Source of the DNA: Prinsepia uniflora
Taxonomy: Eukaryota > Streptophyta > Magnoliopsida > Rosales > Rosaceae
Length of the DNA stretch: 64,000 nucleotides
Direction of reading: 5' to 3'
Assembly: GCA_032719365.1 (NCBI GenBank)
Contig: CM064867.1
Coordinates: 60,142,601 to 60,206,600 of the forward strand
Shown here one piece after another: positions 9,651 to 21,649 of this stretch. Numbering within the stretch: the first letter of the stretch is position 1; each line of letters starts with the position of its first letter. The translations under genes were made by a program, and so were the position numbers. The notes under the pieces are model-generated. The model was not told the origin of the DNA. It ran no database searches and was given only the letters and a program-made list of their open reading frames with translations.

Positions 9651-12302
9651 TGACAGGACCCACCTTGATTATCGCCGCTATAACCGGGGAGAATCCTGCT
9701 CCCGTCTGACAATTAAACACAAACAACAAAAATAACCACACGAAAATACATTACAAGTATTGTCAGACCAGGGAGAAAGTACGATACAACCAATGGTACA
9801 ACCAGTCAACAGTATCACAGAGCATGGTTACAAAACAAGCTAAGGATAAAACCGTACTCTGTCAACTAACTACACCGCAACGAGAAAACTTTACGCCTCT
9901 ACCTTTGCCTCTGCCTCTGCCTCTGCCTCGGCGTTAGCCCCCAAAACATGTACCACGACCGGGAGGGTATTAAAATAGAAAAGTGTGAATGGACTAAAAC
10001 TAATGGTTATGGAAAATAGTTTAAAAAAATCAGGGTTCACCCTCCAGTTTCAAAACACGCATGCATAACTAAGTATCCAAAAATTCCTTATATAAACCGT
10101 ATGGAAACCGTTACAATAGATAACTATAAAACCATGTAAAACCGAATGTAACATCAACGAATCAAATCTGCTAGATCCATCCGAGTCTTTAAAGTCACCT
10201 ATCAGGCCTTCCCGGGATATTAATGAGTCTTTAAACTCAAAACACAATCAATAGGCCTCGCGGGACATCACAATAACCGAGACTTTAAACTCATCATGTC
10301 TCAATCAAGGGCCCTCCCCCGTCATCAATTAACCGAGTCTTTAAACCCAAAACCAAATCCAGCAATCGTACCGAGTCTTTAAACCCAAAATCATGTGTAA
10401 ATCATAACAATTTCAGGATCCATCGTGATCCAAATTCCAAAACCAATTCGAAATCACATTTTATCAAAATAGGACTTATGTCCGAATTTCACGTTCAAAT
10501 CCCGAATCTTACTCACAAATCATAATCAAATCATCATTAAAATGTAATATGCACAAATCGTATAAAATCACTCATCAAACCATCATCCAAGTATCGGAGA
10601 AATCATAGTCTCGAAATACGTAAAATATGATAAATCACATCGAAAAACGTGCAATCACGTAAAGAAGAAATATTCATAAATGTAATCATAAAATCATATA
10701 TAGAAATATAAAACAAGTGAGTAAAAACAGTTATGCATGCTCGGTTAGAAATCAAAAGTCCACTCACGAAGTTCGAATGCGTCCCGTTTTACTCCTCGGT
10801 TGCCTCGGGAATGTTCTAGCTTGTCAAAGATCACAACTTGGGTCACAAACACTTCCATTAAGCTTACATTAATTTCCCTAATTTTTCGAGATTTTTTTTT
10901 CGACGTAATTAATTTAAAATCCTAAACCTTCGAATTCTCCAAACTATCCCGAACGACGTGCGATCGACTCGAAATTTAACTCAAAATGTACGTTACATTG
11001 AAAGGATAAAATCACTTGTTGACCGTGACCGGAGATATGGCCTCATGCGCCCTCACGCGCCGCCCAAAATGGATGCGCGTGAAAGCCACGCGCCCTGTAC
11101 AGTAAGCTACAGTGTTGTCTTCTCTACCCGACTCCCTGCTAAATGGGTCACAAACCCGCGACACAACCCGGTTCAATCTCCTACAATTCCACCTGAATTC
11201 CTTTCGTTTTTCCACCGAAATCCTTACGGTCTTAACTTTCGAAACTCACTCAAATCGACTCAGTTTTCAAATTAAATGATACACAAGCATCGTAAGATTT
11301 GAATAAACGTTATACCATAACCAATTTCAGGAATCCTTACATGTAGGTAGTCGTCCTTAACCTCGAAATTTTCTAGAAACTGGAACTTCAGTTCTAGGCC
11401 AAACCACGATCAAACTCCTTCGATTTTTGTATGGTTGAAGTCGAAATGAGTCTAGAAGACTGTTTCTAACCTCTGTATAGCTCCTCTCAACTCACAAATT
11501 AAATTCCAAATTTTCCTTCCATTTTCCCAGTTTTTCTCGATTCTGGTTTCTCTCTAGTTTCTCAGTTCTTTCCTCTCAAAATGATCCTCTCGACTCACTC
11601 TAATCTCTCTATATTCAATTCGTCCTTCACAGCAACATAGGGGAATCTCTCAGTCCCTCTGTGTATGTGTTTCCCACAACTGACCCAAAATCAAAAACAA
11701 TGGTGCCCGTGCTGTTTCTTCCAGCACGCCTGTTCCCACTCATCTGTCACTAATCCAGCCTCTGTTAGTGACAATTGTCACTAGCCTTGTTAAAAAATTC
11801 ACTAAACAAATTAAACAATTCACTAAACAAACCACCACGGCTGATTTCAAACTGCAACCTCAAAATGACCATTTTACCCTTCCTTCACCTAATTACCAAA
11901 ATGCCCTTCCTCGTTCTAGAATCGTAACTTTTTTGTCCGATGTCCGTTTTTAGCGTGCCGCCTGTCTACGGACTCAGGGCATCGAGACCTACCTAACGGT
12001 CCTCGAATTGTGTGAAAAATAATGGTTGAGCAAAAAGTCAACAATTTCCCCCTTTTTGCCCTAATTACAAAAATACCCTCGAACTTCCGAACGTCATAAC
12101 TTCTTCCATGATCGTCGGAATCGGACGTACCAGCTGTCTACGAACTCGTGACGTCCCGAACTATGTCACAGTCATCGGCCAATGTCCGTTCGACCTGCCA
12201 AGCAAAAACGTCAACATTTGACCATACTATTCACAAGGGTAAAAACGTCATTCCATACATTATTTTACAAATTTACATTCTTTGAGTTTCCGGGGCGTTA
12301 CA
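9651..12302 (-). repeat. Gypsy LTR, right copy (5' LTR)
   Basis: 2652 bp, same ends and internal landmarks as 2527-5147, including the palindrome at 11766-11783 and the TTTAAACTC array near 10180-10390. A GCCTCT-type hexanucleotide run at about 9894-9930 is longer than in the left LTR (2770-2791), a slippage difference acquired after insertion. Confidence 0.93.
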
Positions 12303-12307
12303 TAAAA
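12303..12307. repeat. Target-site duplication, right (TAAAA)
   Basis: Identical to the five bases at 2522-2526 on the other side of the Gypsy element. Confidence 0.9.
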
Positions 12308-13334
12308 TATTGAAGCAATAGAAATCATAAAACCAAGAATATTATTAAAAATCATAAGATATTCAAACATAAGAAATAACTACGAGGTAAAGAGGTCGTG
12401 TGACACTTTTTCTCTTCGGGGCTCCCTATGGATACGAAGTGATTGGATACTCTTTGGTGAGACAAGCAAGGGTTCCTCAACTTAGTCGAGGATGAAGGTG
12501 TAGAAGGTGAAGTATGGTGTAATTATTCATACACTAGAAATCTTGAATATAATGAAAGGGAAAAATTGGTTGAGTAGAGCTTAATACGAAGAATGAGCGA
12601 CCCTTTATAAATAGGAGTTCACAATTTAATTCTAAAAGGAAAATGATTAAACTAATTAAATAAAAGTTCAAAAGGTAAAAGGTAATAAAAATCCTAATTA
12701 AAAAGGTAATCTAAATCTTAATTAAAAAGGAAGAACAAATCTTAATTAAAAAGGAAATATAAAACCTAATAAAAAAAGGGAAAATTGGAGTTGCTTGTTG
12801 GAATAGTAACAAGAAACGGCTGGTAGAAGCCTGTTGGAACTTGCAAGGATAATCGGCAGGCGTGCAAGGAACTAAGGGATTTTTTTTGGGAGATACGGAC
12901 CGAACAGAACTGATGGACTTCGGCAGTCAATCGCGTAGTCAACGCGGCAGGGCAAAGGAAGGAAGGGATTGTTTCGATACACGTGCACCGAATAGAGCTG
13001 TGGGACATCGTTACGCGTACACCGAAAGTCTTCAAACTTGGTCGACAGTGGCTTACCGATTGGTTTTATGGATTGATTAAATGGGTTTGGTAGCCTCCTA
13101 CCAAATTCTGTTGTACTTTTTAGTGGCCTCCTTTGTTTTGATTATAACTTCTCCGTTATAGCTTCGATTGAGGTTATTCGTTCGCCTAAATTCTCGTAAT
13201 TCTGCGCTCTATCCAATTCTGTACATTTCTCATAAAATAGATTATTTTCTACTATTTTTTGGTATTTAAACATTAAAATATAAGCATAAAAGGTATAAAA
13301 TGGTGCTTAATTCAAGGCTTATCACACGTTTATC
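12308..13334. other. Unclassified AT-rich sequence, right half of the split insertion
   Basis: Continuation of 2009-2526 after removing the Gypsy element. No protein domain. It contains several AATTAAAAAGG-like short repeats near 12680-12770 and ends ...GGCTTATCA before the element internal DNA resumes. Identity unknown; a solo LTR of another family is possible. Confidence 0.4.
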
Positions 13335-13975
13335 GAGAGCAACGTCTGCCACAACCGCGAGCAAACAATCCAAGAAATGTTCCGCTATCGAGACACCGTA
13401 CTCATGCGGTCAACTCATCGTAGGTACCAACCGTTCAATGCATAATATCCCTGATACGTCCACAAGTACCACTCTCCTGATAACTTGTCCAACCAATCTC
13501 TACTCAGGTCACCCTCGACCTCGGTTGCTCACTGCAACACACCAATCCTGACCGATCTATTAGTCTCGACTCTAAAAAGTCGTCATACAGAGGTAACTGG
13601 TACTCTACCAACCAATAACCACTATCCAAGCACCTCATTCACTCGTAACTCTACGTCCTCCAACCGTTGGGCCACAAGAAACATGGCCCTACTTAGTGCC
13701 TAACACTCTTCAACCACGGCATGTCACAATCACGACATACCATGCCCCATACATCTATACCATGTCACCCCATGCCAATCGACATTCATCCGAGATTCGA
13801 CACACTGAAACATGACATATCATGCCAAACAGTATCTAGTCGGGGCTTCATTCCCTCGTAACATTCCTATTCTTACCCTAACTACGAGGTTGATGACATG
13901 CGATTACCACTACAGAGACATCACATCCAGCACCTGTGTGTCACTCTAAGAACAAATTAGGCTCTGTTACCACTT
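13335..13975 (-). mobile_element. Non-autonomous LTR element copy C, internal region, right part
   Basis: Non-coding DNA that leads into a primer site and LTR, in the same order as 52300-52532 of the related element. Both share a stretch with GAGACATCACATCC and CCTGTGTGT shortly before the primer site. Confidence 0.7.
13961..13972 (-). promoter_or_regulatory. Primer binding site, tRNA-Met type (copy C)
   Basis: GCTCTGTTACCA is the complement of the tRNA-Met primer site with one change (GCTCTGATACCA expected). It lies 3 bases from the LTR start, the normal spacing. Confidence 0.85.
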
Positions 13976-14339
13976 TGACAGGACCCATACCAATCCCCCA
14001 AAATTATCATGGGATGTGTCTGCTCCCGTCTAACGCCGCGTGTCAGACAAGGGATAAACGTGTCCCCTTCTTGAGGTTATCCAGGGTACGCCTGGATCCG
14101 TGGTGGCATGTGATGTCTCGATCTCTACTAAAATCCGCATCCTCGATCAACCTGAAGGGTATTAAAAACCATTAAAGCTGTGAGTGAAAAAAATAATCAG
14201 TTTATAAAAACATTTATCGAAATTACACTTATATACCCTTCACGTAAATACACGCATGCATCATAAAATAATATTTCAAAAGCTTTTCCGAAAAGCAAGA
14301 CGTATTATTTTTCAACGTGAAAAATGCTTCTCAATCGAA

Positions 14340-14835
14340 TTCGTTACGTCAGTAGGGTCTCAGCCCAAAACCAAATCACACACGGTCTCAGCCCAAACAA
14401 AAAAAATGTATAGGTCCTCAGCCCAAACCATAAAACACGTGGGACATCAGTCCCACCCCAGAACCACGTGGGAACTCATCCCATCCTCATCCCAGTGTTA
14501 GTCGCGATTCCAATCCTAGCACATGTACAAATAGCTTAGGACCGCTCACAATCCTAGCATGTCACCGTGAACACATCACCCGCCGCCACCATCTCTAGAT
14601 CATCGTGAACACATCACCGATAAATCTCAAATAACATCGGCACTCCTAAGTCGAGCCTCCCTCAGCCATAACTTCCAGTGGCTGCTCGACAACAGGCAGT
14701 GCATCGTGACCTCTCCAGAAGGAACACATCCGCAGTTTGGAGGCGAGTGTCATATCACTCGGTACTCTAACCCGAATGTCATCATCAACCGGGACTCTAA
14801 CCCAAAAATCTTCAATAGGGCCACAAGCCCGAAAT
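14340..14835 (-). repeat. Array of small inverted repeats in LTR C
   Basis: Examples: TGGGAC-ATCA-GTCCCA at 14440-14455; TGGGA-ACTCA-TCCCA at 14469-14483; GGTACTCTAACCC at 14761; GGGACTCTAACCC at 14791; GGGCCACAAGCCC at 14818. Neighbouring units start about 30 bases apart and the two arms differ together from unit to unit. Confidence 0.7.
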
Positions 14836-16406
14836 ATCGCCAAATGGGTAACAACCTAAAAACCAATGTCCAACGACACTTCACAACTGAGTCTCATGCC
14901 CAAAATATCTTTCAAAATCTTATAACTGGGTCGTAGCCCGACTTATCTTACATTTGACCATACTCTAAGTGAAACCTCAAATCAACTGGGTTATACCGAA
15001 GGATATTTCCAAATCCGAAAACCATATCTCATTTCCAAACACTTTCCAAATCATCATCGACTTTAATCCAAGTCAAGGTCGTTCAACTAGGACTCATGCC
15101 CGAATCTCGATTTCACGCATCTCCGTGAAATCCTCTAAAATCGTAAATTAGTTCTTCGATTTCACACCTCTCAGTGAAACCATCGAAATCACATAAAACA
15201 CATGCACGTAGTACACTCGACAGAAGCCCAAACATCATACAAAATAGAAATCTCGAACTACGTGCAATAACGTATTTTCTACGAAAATGCCAAACAAGTC
15301 ATATTTAAATCACATGCACTCATGGAATCTCAAATCATGTTCACAAACACATATAAAACATTTAAGCATGCTTCATATTCATAAACCAAAGTCCACTCAC
15401 AGATCGCCTATGATGCGCCTCGATACGCGAGCCATAAGTCTCTCCGGGCTAATTTACCATCTCCGGAACTTCTGGACCTGTCCAAAACACACTCAAAGGT
15501 TACTACCAATCTAGACAAGTATTACTAAAGAACCCCCAACATTCTTGGAAAATTCAACTTGTCCCATACACGCTTCCCTAGGCTTTAAAACTCAATTTGA
15601 CCAACCTAAATATCTCTGATCGACCTGAAACCGCCACCATTGGATCCGGATCGTCGAAACCATTAAAATAACACTAGTCCCACCTTGAGATTCGCCCCCA
15701 CGCGCGGGTCAACGGTGCTGATCAAAAAGTCAACGCTGACGTAAGCAGTTAACGGCTGACGTCAGCATGATATCATTTAACATCTGACATGTTAGGTCTG
15801 ACATAATGATGTCATTTGATGATGTCCTTGATGATGTCATCTCATCCCCCTGCCTCTGTTCGGGTCAACTCGAATCTCTACAACCAGGTCACACGACCCG
15901 CTAACTTGACCCAGTCCTTTCATCCACCTTCGACCACCGTTTTTTATTCCGTTTGTTCATATGGGATCGTCTAAATCCCAGGAAGGGATCCCTGACCTCA
16001 AAACCATGAAATACAGACTAAAAATTACCTGTGCAAGCTCGAAGTTCACAGCCAAGCTTCAACCTCCCCGCCTGAGCTACCCAGCAATTCTAAGTACTTG
16101 TTTTCAATCCCCTTAGACTCGCACAGAACCCAAGAACACCTCCAATCATTAGAAACCACCCAAAACGTACAAAACTCACAAATCCAATTTTGAACCAAAA
16201 CGGGTTTTTAGGTTTCTTACCTCCCTCGTGGCTCCGACGTGCTCATCCATTTAACCACTCTGTTAATCTCAGTCCTTCACTCTCAGTCTTTCAATAACCA
16301 AAGCACAAGACAACATGGTGGGGTGGGCGTTTGGGTTGAACAGGTTTGGGGGATTTCGGGTTAAAAAAACAAAGATAAAGGTATGCATGTATGTGTGTTT
16401 GTGGGT

Positions 16407-16438
16407 AATGGATGAGTGACACTTGTCACTCATCCATT
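16407..16438. repeat. Near-perfect palindrome in LTR C
   Basis: A 15-base arm AATGGATGAGTGACA, a 2-base centre CT, then the exact reverse complement of the arm. The core GTGACA-NN-TGTCAC is shared with all other LTR families here. Confidence 0.92.
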
Positions 16439-16767
16439 GGGTCGGGGGCCCACAAGAGACAAAAGTCCAATCCCTCATAAATCATACAATAGTACTACGA
16501 ACCTTCCGTGACTCGTAACTTTTCTATTGAACGTTCGAATTTGACGTGCTGCCTGTCTACGGATTCGTATCGATTCGATCTACGTAACAGTCCTCGATCC
16601 ACGTGCATTTGACCTCCCGGGTCAAAAGTTAACTTTTTACCCTTGTCTAGGGGGTAAAATTGTAATCTCACACTGAACGTTTGATAATCCTCCACTAAGT
16701 CTCGAATAGTCTCACTAATCCTCAATTAATTCTTAATTAATCCCAAAATTTGGGACGGGTCATTGCA

Positions 16768-18472
16768 CTAAGCTCGAAGTATCACATAAAAATAGAAATC
16801 TCAAAATACGTGCAATATAACATTTTCTACGAAAATGCCTAATTATCAACATAAATCATATTTAAATAATATTCAACCAGTGCATCTAAAATCATGTTGA
16901 CAAGACATATAACATAGTTATGCACGCATCATTTTCTAAAGCAAGTGTCCATTCACAGACCGTCTAACCTGCGCGCTCACAATCCGCGTTGTAAGCCACT
17001 CCGAGGCTAATCCACAATCTCTGGAACATCCGGAAGTGTGCAAATCATACCCAAAGGCCACTAGCCATCTATATTAGTCCAAACTATAAACCCTCAAAAC
17101 TCCCAAAATAATTAATGTGTCCCGAACACACTTCGTGAGGCTATAAACCTCCAAATGACCTATCAAACCATCTCTGAACGACCTGAAACCACCACCATTA
17201 GATTCAGATCTTCAAAAACTTTTGTACAAGGCTGGTTTGACCTCGAAACCTATGCCTACGCGCCATCACGTGCCAGTCAAAGTCCGATTCACATCGGTCG
17301 CCTGTCAATGACGGCCAACGCTAACATCACGCTGGTTAACGCTGACGTTACCAGCTGACAACTCTAATATCTGACAGCTCTGACAACATTACATGTGTCA
17401 CTCCCTGATTGGTGACATGTGTCATACCGCGTGTCACTAACAGGTCTGACACCTTCCTAACACCTTGCCACGTGGCACCATCTCACTGGTCCACGTGGTC
17501 TAACATCGCTGGCGTGGACATGCCACGTCAGTTGCCACGTCACATGATAGATCCTGACACCCTGCCACGTGGTACCCTTTCACTAGTCCATGTGGTCTGA
17601 CAAGGCTGACGTGGACCTGCCATGTCAGCTGCTAACTAGACTGACACCTAGCCACATGTCACCCTATGGTTGGTCACGTGGCTTGACATGGATGATGTGG
17701 ACCGCCATGTCATCACCTTCAACATCTAGTCGGGTCAACTTGGTTCACTATAACAGGTCGTTCTAACCCGCGACTCGACCTAACTCATTCTTAGTCTAAA
17801 CTTAACCAAATTCCGCCATTCTTCTTCTCTTCTAATTGTATCTAACCCAGGAAAAAAACCCTTACCTCAAAACCATGAAGTAGGGACTGAAACTAACCTG
17901 TCAAGATCGATCTTCCATGGTCGTTCTTTAAACCACCGCCTAAGGCTCAGCCGTCATTTCCCATCCATTTTCGAGCCTATGACCTCGTCCAAACTCAGAA
18001 AACACTGTTATGGAATTAAAACACACCCCAAACATTCAAAAACCAAAAACCAAATTCAAACCAAAATGAAGGTTGGTGCATGAATGTGAGTTATGGACCA
18101 AAGGATAGGTGACATTTGTCACTCATCTATTGGTCCAGGCCAAATCTTTTGGGCCTAATAAAGACAAACTAAAAGTAAACTGTTTTCAAAATGCGTGCAC
18201 TATAAAATCCGATCGAACCTTCCCTAACCCGTAACTTTTTCGTACGATGTCTGATTTCGACTTGCCGCCTATCTACAGACTCGTATTGTATTGATCTATG
18301 TAATGGACTTCGATCGACGTTCCAATGACCTCCCAGTTCAAAATTCAACATTTTCACTCATCTAGGGGCAAAATCGTCATTTTACCCCTATCGCCCGATA
18401 ACCCTAGATTAATACTCGATAATCCGTAATTAATCCTTAATTAATCCCATAGATTCGAGATGGATCGTTACA
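16768..18472 (-). repeat. LTR D, right portion of an older LTR split by element C
   Basis: Begins in the middle of an LTR: the sequence after 16790 resembles LTR C from about 15240 onward (both have AATAGAAATCTC, ACGTGCAATA and TTTTCTACGAAAATGCC). It ends with GGATCGTTACA at 18472, an LTR terminus. Copy C must have inserted into this LTR, whose left part should lie beyond the window. Confidence 0.75.
17447..17715. repeat. Three diverged tandem units rich in CACGTG
   Basis: Units start TGACACC at 17447, 17555 and 17642. They contain four perfect CACGTG hexamers (17469, 17492, 17566, 17675) plus several one-base variants such as CATGTG and CACATG, and repeated CCACGTCA. CACGTG is the G-box core bound by plant bZIP and bHLH proteins; whether it acts here is not known. 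Confidence 0.8.
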
Positions 18473-19439
18473 GCCCACGTGAAGCTTTTCATTCCAAAAA
18501 GCTTTGGGTTTCTTTGAATAAGATGCTGCCACAAGGCACATCCTTACAACAACTCTTTGGCCTTTTTTCTTGCTACAAACCTACAAAAAGCGGCAAAACT
18601 CCAATTAATTCCCACTTTTTTTACTCTCCAATTCAAGCCCAAATTAGTTGCACTTATATTTTTTAAATTTTGTTCAAACTTGTTATTCTCAAATGTTGCA
18701 CCAAACTAGAAATTGTCAAATGATGAAGAAGTATTGTATTGCAAAGCTTGTTCAGCGATAACTACAAATACAATTGAAGGAGTCGATCAGATAAACAACA
18801 TATTCCGGGCACATGTTTGAAACCACTATACCAAAAATTGGGAGGGTTCTGTGGAGAATATTCGAATAGTTTAGGGCTTTCCAAATTGGTGGAAAAAATT
18901 GAGACATATGCTCAAAAAGTGGCAAAGGTCTTCAAAAAGCTACAGATTATCACCGTATTGGTGCCAATGAGATGTAGGAGGCGAGAATTTTAAGTTTATT
19001 TGTTTAAGAATGAATTCTCATTTTGCACAATTTTTTTAATTGATTAATTGATTTTTCAATATATGTTTAGATGATACAAACGGAGTCTATTATAAAGAAA
19101 AAATGAATTCGTAATTTATGTTTCTTCATTATTGGGAGAAATGCAAACATTGAAATTTTTCAAAAATTCATCTCGCAGAGAGCCTTAAATGAGTTAGACT
19201 TCTCTAATTGGTTCATCACCACTTGAATCTCTAGGTTGATCATGGGATGTGGGTTGTATTGAGGCTGAGGCATCTTCGTGGGTCTACGCACTCTAGTTTA
19301 CTAGAGTAGGTTCTGGTAGTTATTTTCATTTGTGTCTAGTGCTTTGTGTATTTAATACTTTATGGATTACGTTTTTGTTTGACACGGGGGTATATCCCTT
19401 GTTTGACACAGTTGTGTAATATAAAACGCACTGAGGGTA
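18473..19439. other. Intergenic DNA, no gene recognised
   Basis: AT-rich, with stops in all frames. Nothing recognisable as a protein domain or complete repeat. Confidence 0.5.
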
Positions 19440-20450
19440 ATCTGGTAAATTGGGTGTGTTTGTGTCAATCGGGAGCAAGGCCTTTCACGAGAATCGAGGG
19501 GAATTCTGAAGAGGGTCTTGTCACTACGAGTCTAATGGAACAATTTTCAAGGCGATCGGGTATCGTCTCGAGGCAGTTATGACTGTCTGAAAGTTTAGGA
19601 GTTGTTTAAAGATCCCAGAAAATTATGGAATTAAGGTTTGAGTTAATTGTGAAGCATAGTGGTCATTCGAGGTGATTTTTTATAGGAGGTGACGTTCTCA
19701 GATTTTACGACAAAGTGTGCAATGTTGTTCGACTACGTGTGTGGTACGTGTGAGTGGACTTTCTTTTCCCTAAACCATATGCATGCATATTTATATGGTT
19801 TTACATGATTTAATATGTGATTTTCTTGATGATCAATTAAGTATAATTTTATATGATTTTTGGTGATTTTACGGTAATTAATATATTGCACATTTTACGA
19901 GGAATTTTTTTATATCATGTTCGGCTTTAAACTGAATTGTGGAAATTGGTTTTATACTCGAAATGACTTTCCCACATGGTTCTGGTGATATTGGACTAAT
20001 TGGGATTTATACGGATTTTATGGATTATTTTAATTGCACGATTTATGAGGTTTTGGCATAAATTATAATTTGGGATTAAGCCCGAATTTCGAGGTTTGGT
20101 TTTGATTTATGAACTTGGTTTTGGTTATGGAAATAAAATGTGAGATGAATGTGTGATTTTTGGATAGATGTGGTATGATTGGATGTGATTTCAGAATATA
20201 TATGGATTGTGTAATTGGACAACCTTCCTCGAGTTGTGGATTGATTGTGTCTCAGACGTCTATAGTAGGGCTTTGTTTTCCTAAGACAGTTACTTGGACT
20301 AGTACCCAGACGTCTAGAGTTGAGCTCTGTTTTCCTCGGTGATACTCAGGTGTCTAAAGCTGGGTTTTGTTTTCCCTAGAAATTGGATGTCCAAAGATGG
20401 GCTCTGTTTTCCTTGATTTGCCATAGAGGGAGGATTAAGGTCGTGAACCC
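19440..20450 (+). repeat. Relic of an LTR from the same superfamily, plus orientation
   Basis: Keeps LTR landmarks in plus orientation: a block like GGCGATCGGGTATCGTCTCGAG near 19550 (compare the element at 38912), GTGAGTGGAC near 19750, and ATGCATGCAT near 19780, followed by a local repeat array (20253-20425). Ends are not definable and no target duplication is seen. Confidence 0.5.
20253..20425 (+). repeat. Four diverged tandem units of about 40-54 bp
   Basis: Units start near 20253, 20307, 20347 and 20386, each with a core like CAGACGTCTAGAG followed by GGGCTCTGTTTTCC. They occupy the place where the other LTRs carry their family-specific array. Confidence 0.75.
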
Positions 20451-20905
20451 AGAAAATCTTTGTTACCAGCGATGTCGTTTTTGGTAGACCTAGCTGGTGA
20501 GACCATATCTAATATCTTCCCCTAAACAATGAGAGCCTAGTCATGCCTTCCTTTGCCATCGTTGGTGCCTGAATTGCACAGATCGAGAGGCAAAGTTTGG
20601 TGGCATTTGAAGCTTCTCTAATTTTCCGTTCACCATACCGCTAGATTCTTGAAGTTAGGCAAGTATGCCGAGAAATTGCTCTCAGTTGCTCCAGTTTATC
20701 TCTCCGTCGTGATCAAGTATCTTCCTGCTAAGGTTTGTTCCTTCAATCTTCTTAATTTCTATTGTACTTTACTGTGAGAAAATGTACATTTAGGATTGTT
20801 TTTCTTGTTTGTTTGCGAACATTTTTAACCAACTAGGTTATGATCAGAAATGATTATGATAATTGCGAAATTTCTAATTCAATTTTATGAACCAATTTTG
20901 GATAT

Positions 20906-20908
20906 GAT
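20906..20908. repeat. Target-site duplication GAT, left side of CACTA element
   Basis: GAT directly before CACTACAA; the same GAT follows the other end at 31182-31184. A 3-bp duplication is the rule for CACTA transposons. Confidence 0.8.
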
Positions 20909-20939
20909 CACTACAAAAAAAAATTACTGTGCCGACAAA

Positions 20940-21395
20940 AATATAGACGACAAAATTTATTTTGTCAACTAAATAGGCCTCACACTACAAATTTTTATAT
21001 TTATCGCCCATCTTTTGGCTCAATATTTATGACAAAAGTTTTTCTTAGCCAACAAAATTGTTTGTTGTAAAGTATATTCACAAAAAAATTATAATTTTGT
21101 CATTACATATTTTATCAGCTAAACAGATTTTAGACGACAAATCTTTATATTTGTTGTCCATTTTTTAACTCAATATTTGACACAAAAATTTTATTTTAGC
21201 CAACAAAATTATTTGTTGTAAGTTATATTTACAACAAACTTAAATTTTGTCGTTACCTTTTTTATAATACAATCTGTATTTTTGTCACAATCTACATATC
21301 TTAGATATTCCAAACAAAATTTAAGCCAAATATAATTCCACGGGCTTTCCCTCTAACATGAAAATTGAGTTGCATTATAACAAAATATTTTGTCG
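20940..21395. repeat. Left subterminal repeats of the CACTA element
   Basis: Repeated short motifs such as CGACAAAA, TTTTGTCG, GCCAACAAAATT and TTGTTGTAA in both orientations. They match in style the right subterminal block at 29818-31150. Confidence 0.75.
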
Positions 21396-21649
21396 GCAAA
21401 TATAACCCTTAAAAAAATTTTGGCCAAAAGAAAAAAACCAGAACAACGCTACTTAGGCATTAAGAAAAAGGACTAAATCCATTTTTCTCTCCTGGTGAGA
21501 GCTTTCGACACCCTACAGCGCGCCGCTTAGGGTTCACCCTAGCTTTCGTCTAGGTTTCAACCCACGGCCCTGGTGGCTCTCTCTGTCACAGTAAGGTCTG
21601 TGGGCTCGGCTTCTTCTCTCTTTTCACTATCCTCGTTGTTGATTGCGAG

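Larger units (their letters stand above)
2527..12302 (-). mobile_element. Ty3/Gypsy LTR retrotransposon, probably Del/Tekay-type chromovirus, degenerate
   Basis: Complete element with two LTRs (2527-5147 and 9651-12302), a perfect 5-bp target duplication TAAAA at 2522-2526 and 12303-12307, TG...CA ends, a primer-site remnant, a polypurine tract and gag-pol in the order gag, protease, RT, RNase H, integrase on the minus strand. This domain order is the Gypsy order. The chromodomain-like tail after integrase suggests the Del/Tekay group (inference). The coding region is dead: several in-frame stops, frameshifts in gag and after RT, a deletion between RT and RNase H, and changed catalytic residues in RNase H and integrase. 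The two LTRs are clearly the same but differ at many sites, so the insertion is not recent. Confidence 0.95.
13976..16767 (-). repeat. LTR of non-autonomous element copy C (5' LTR)
   Basis: 2792 bp starting TGACAGGACCC and ending GGGTCATTGCA. It holds the boxes GTGAGTG (near 14181) and GTCCACTCACAG (near 15394), ATGCATGC-like sequences next to them, an array of small inverted repeats in between, and a 32-bp near-palindrome at 16407-16438. Its partner LTR is outside the window on the left. Confidence 0.85.
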
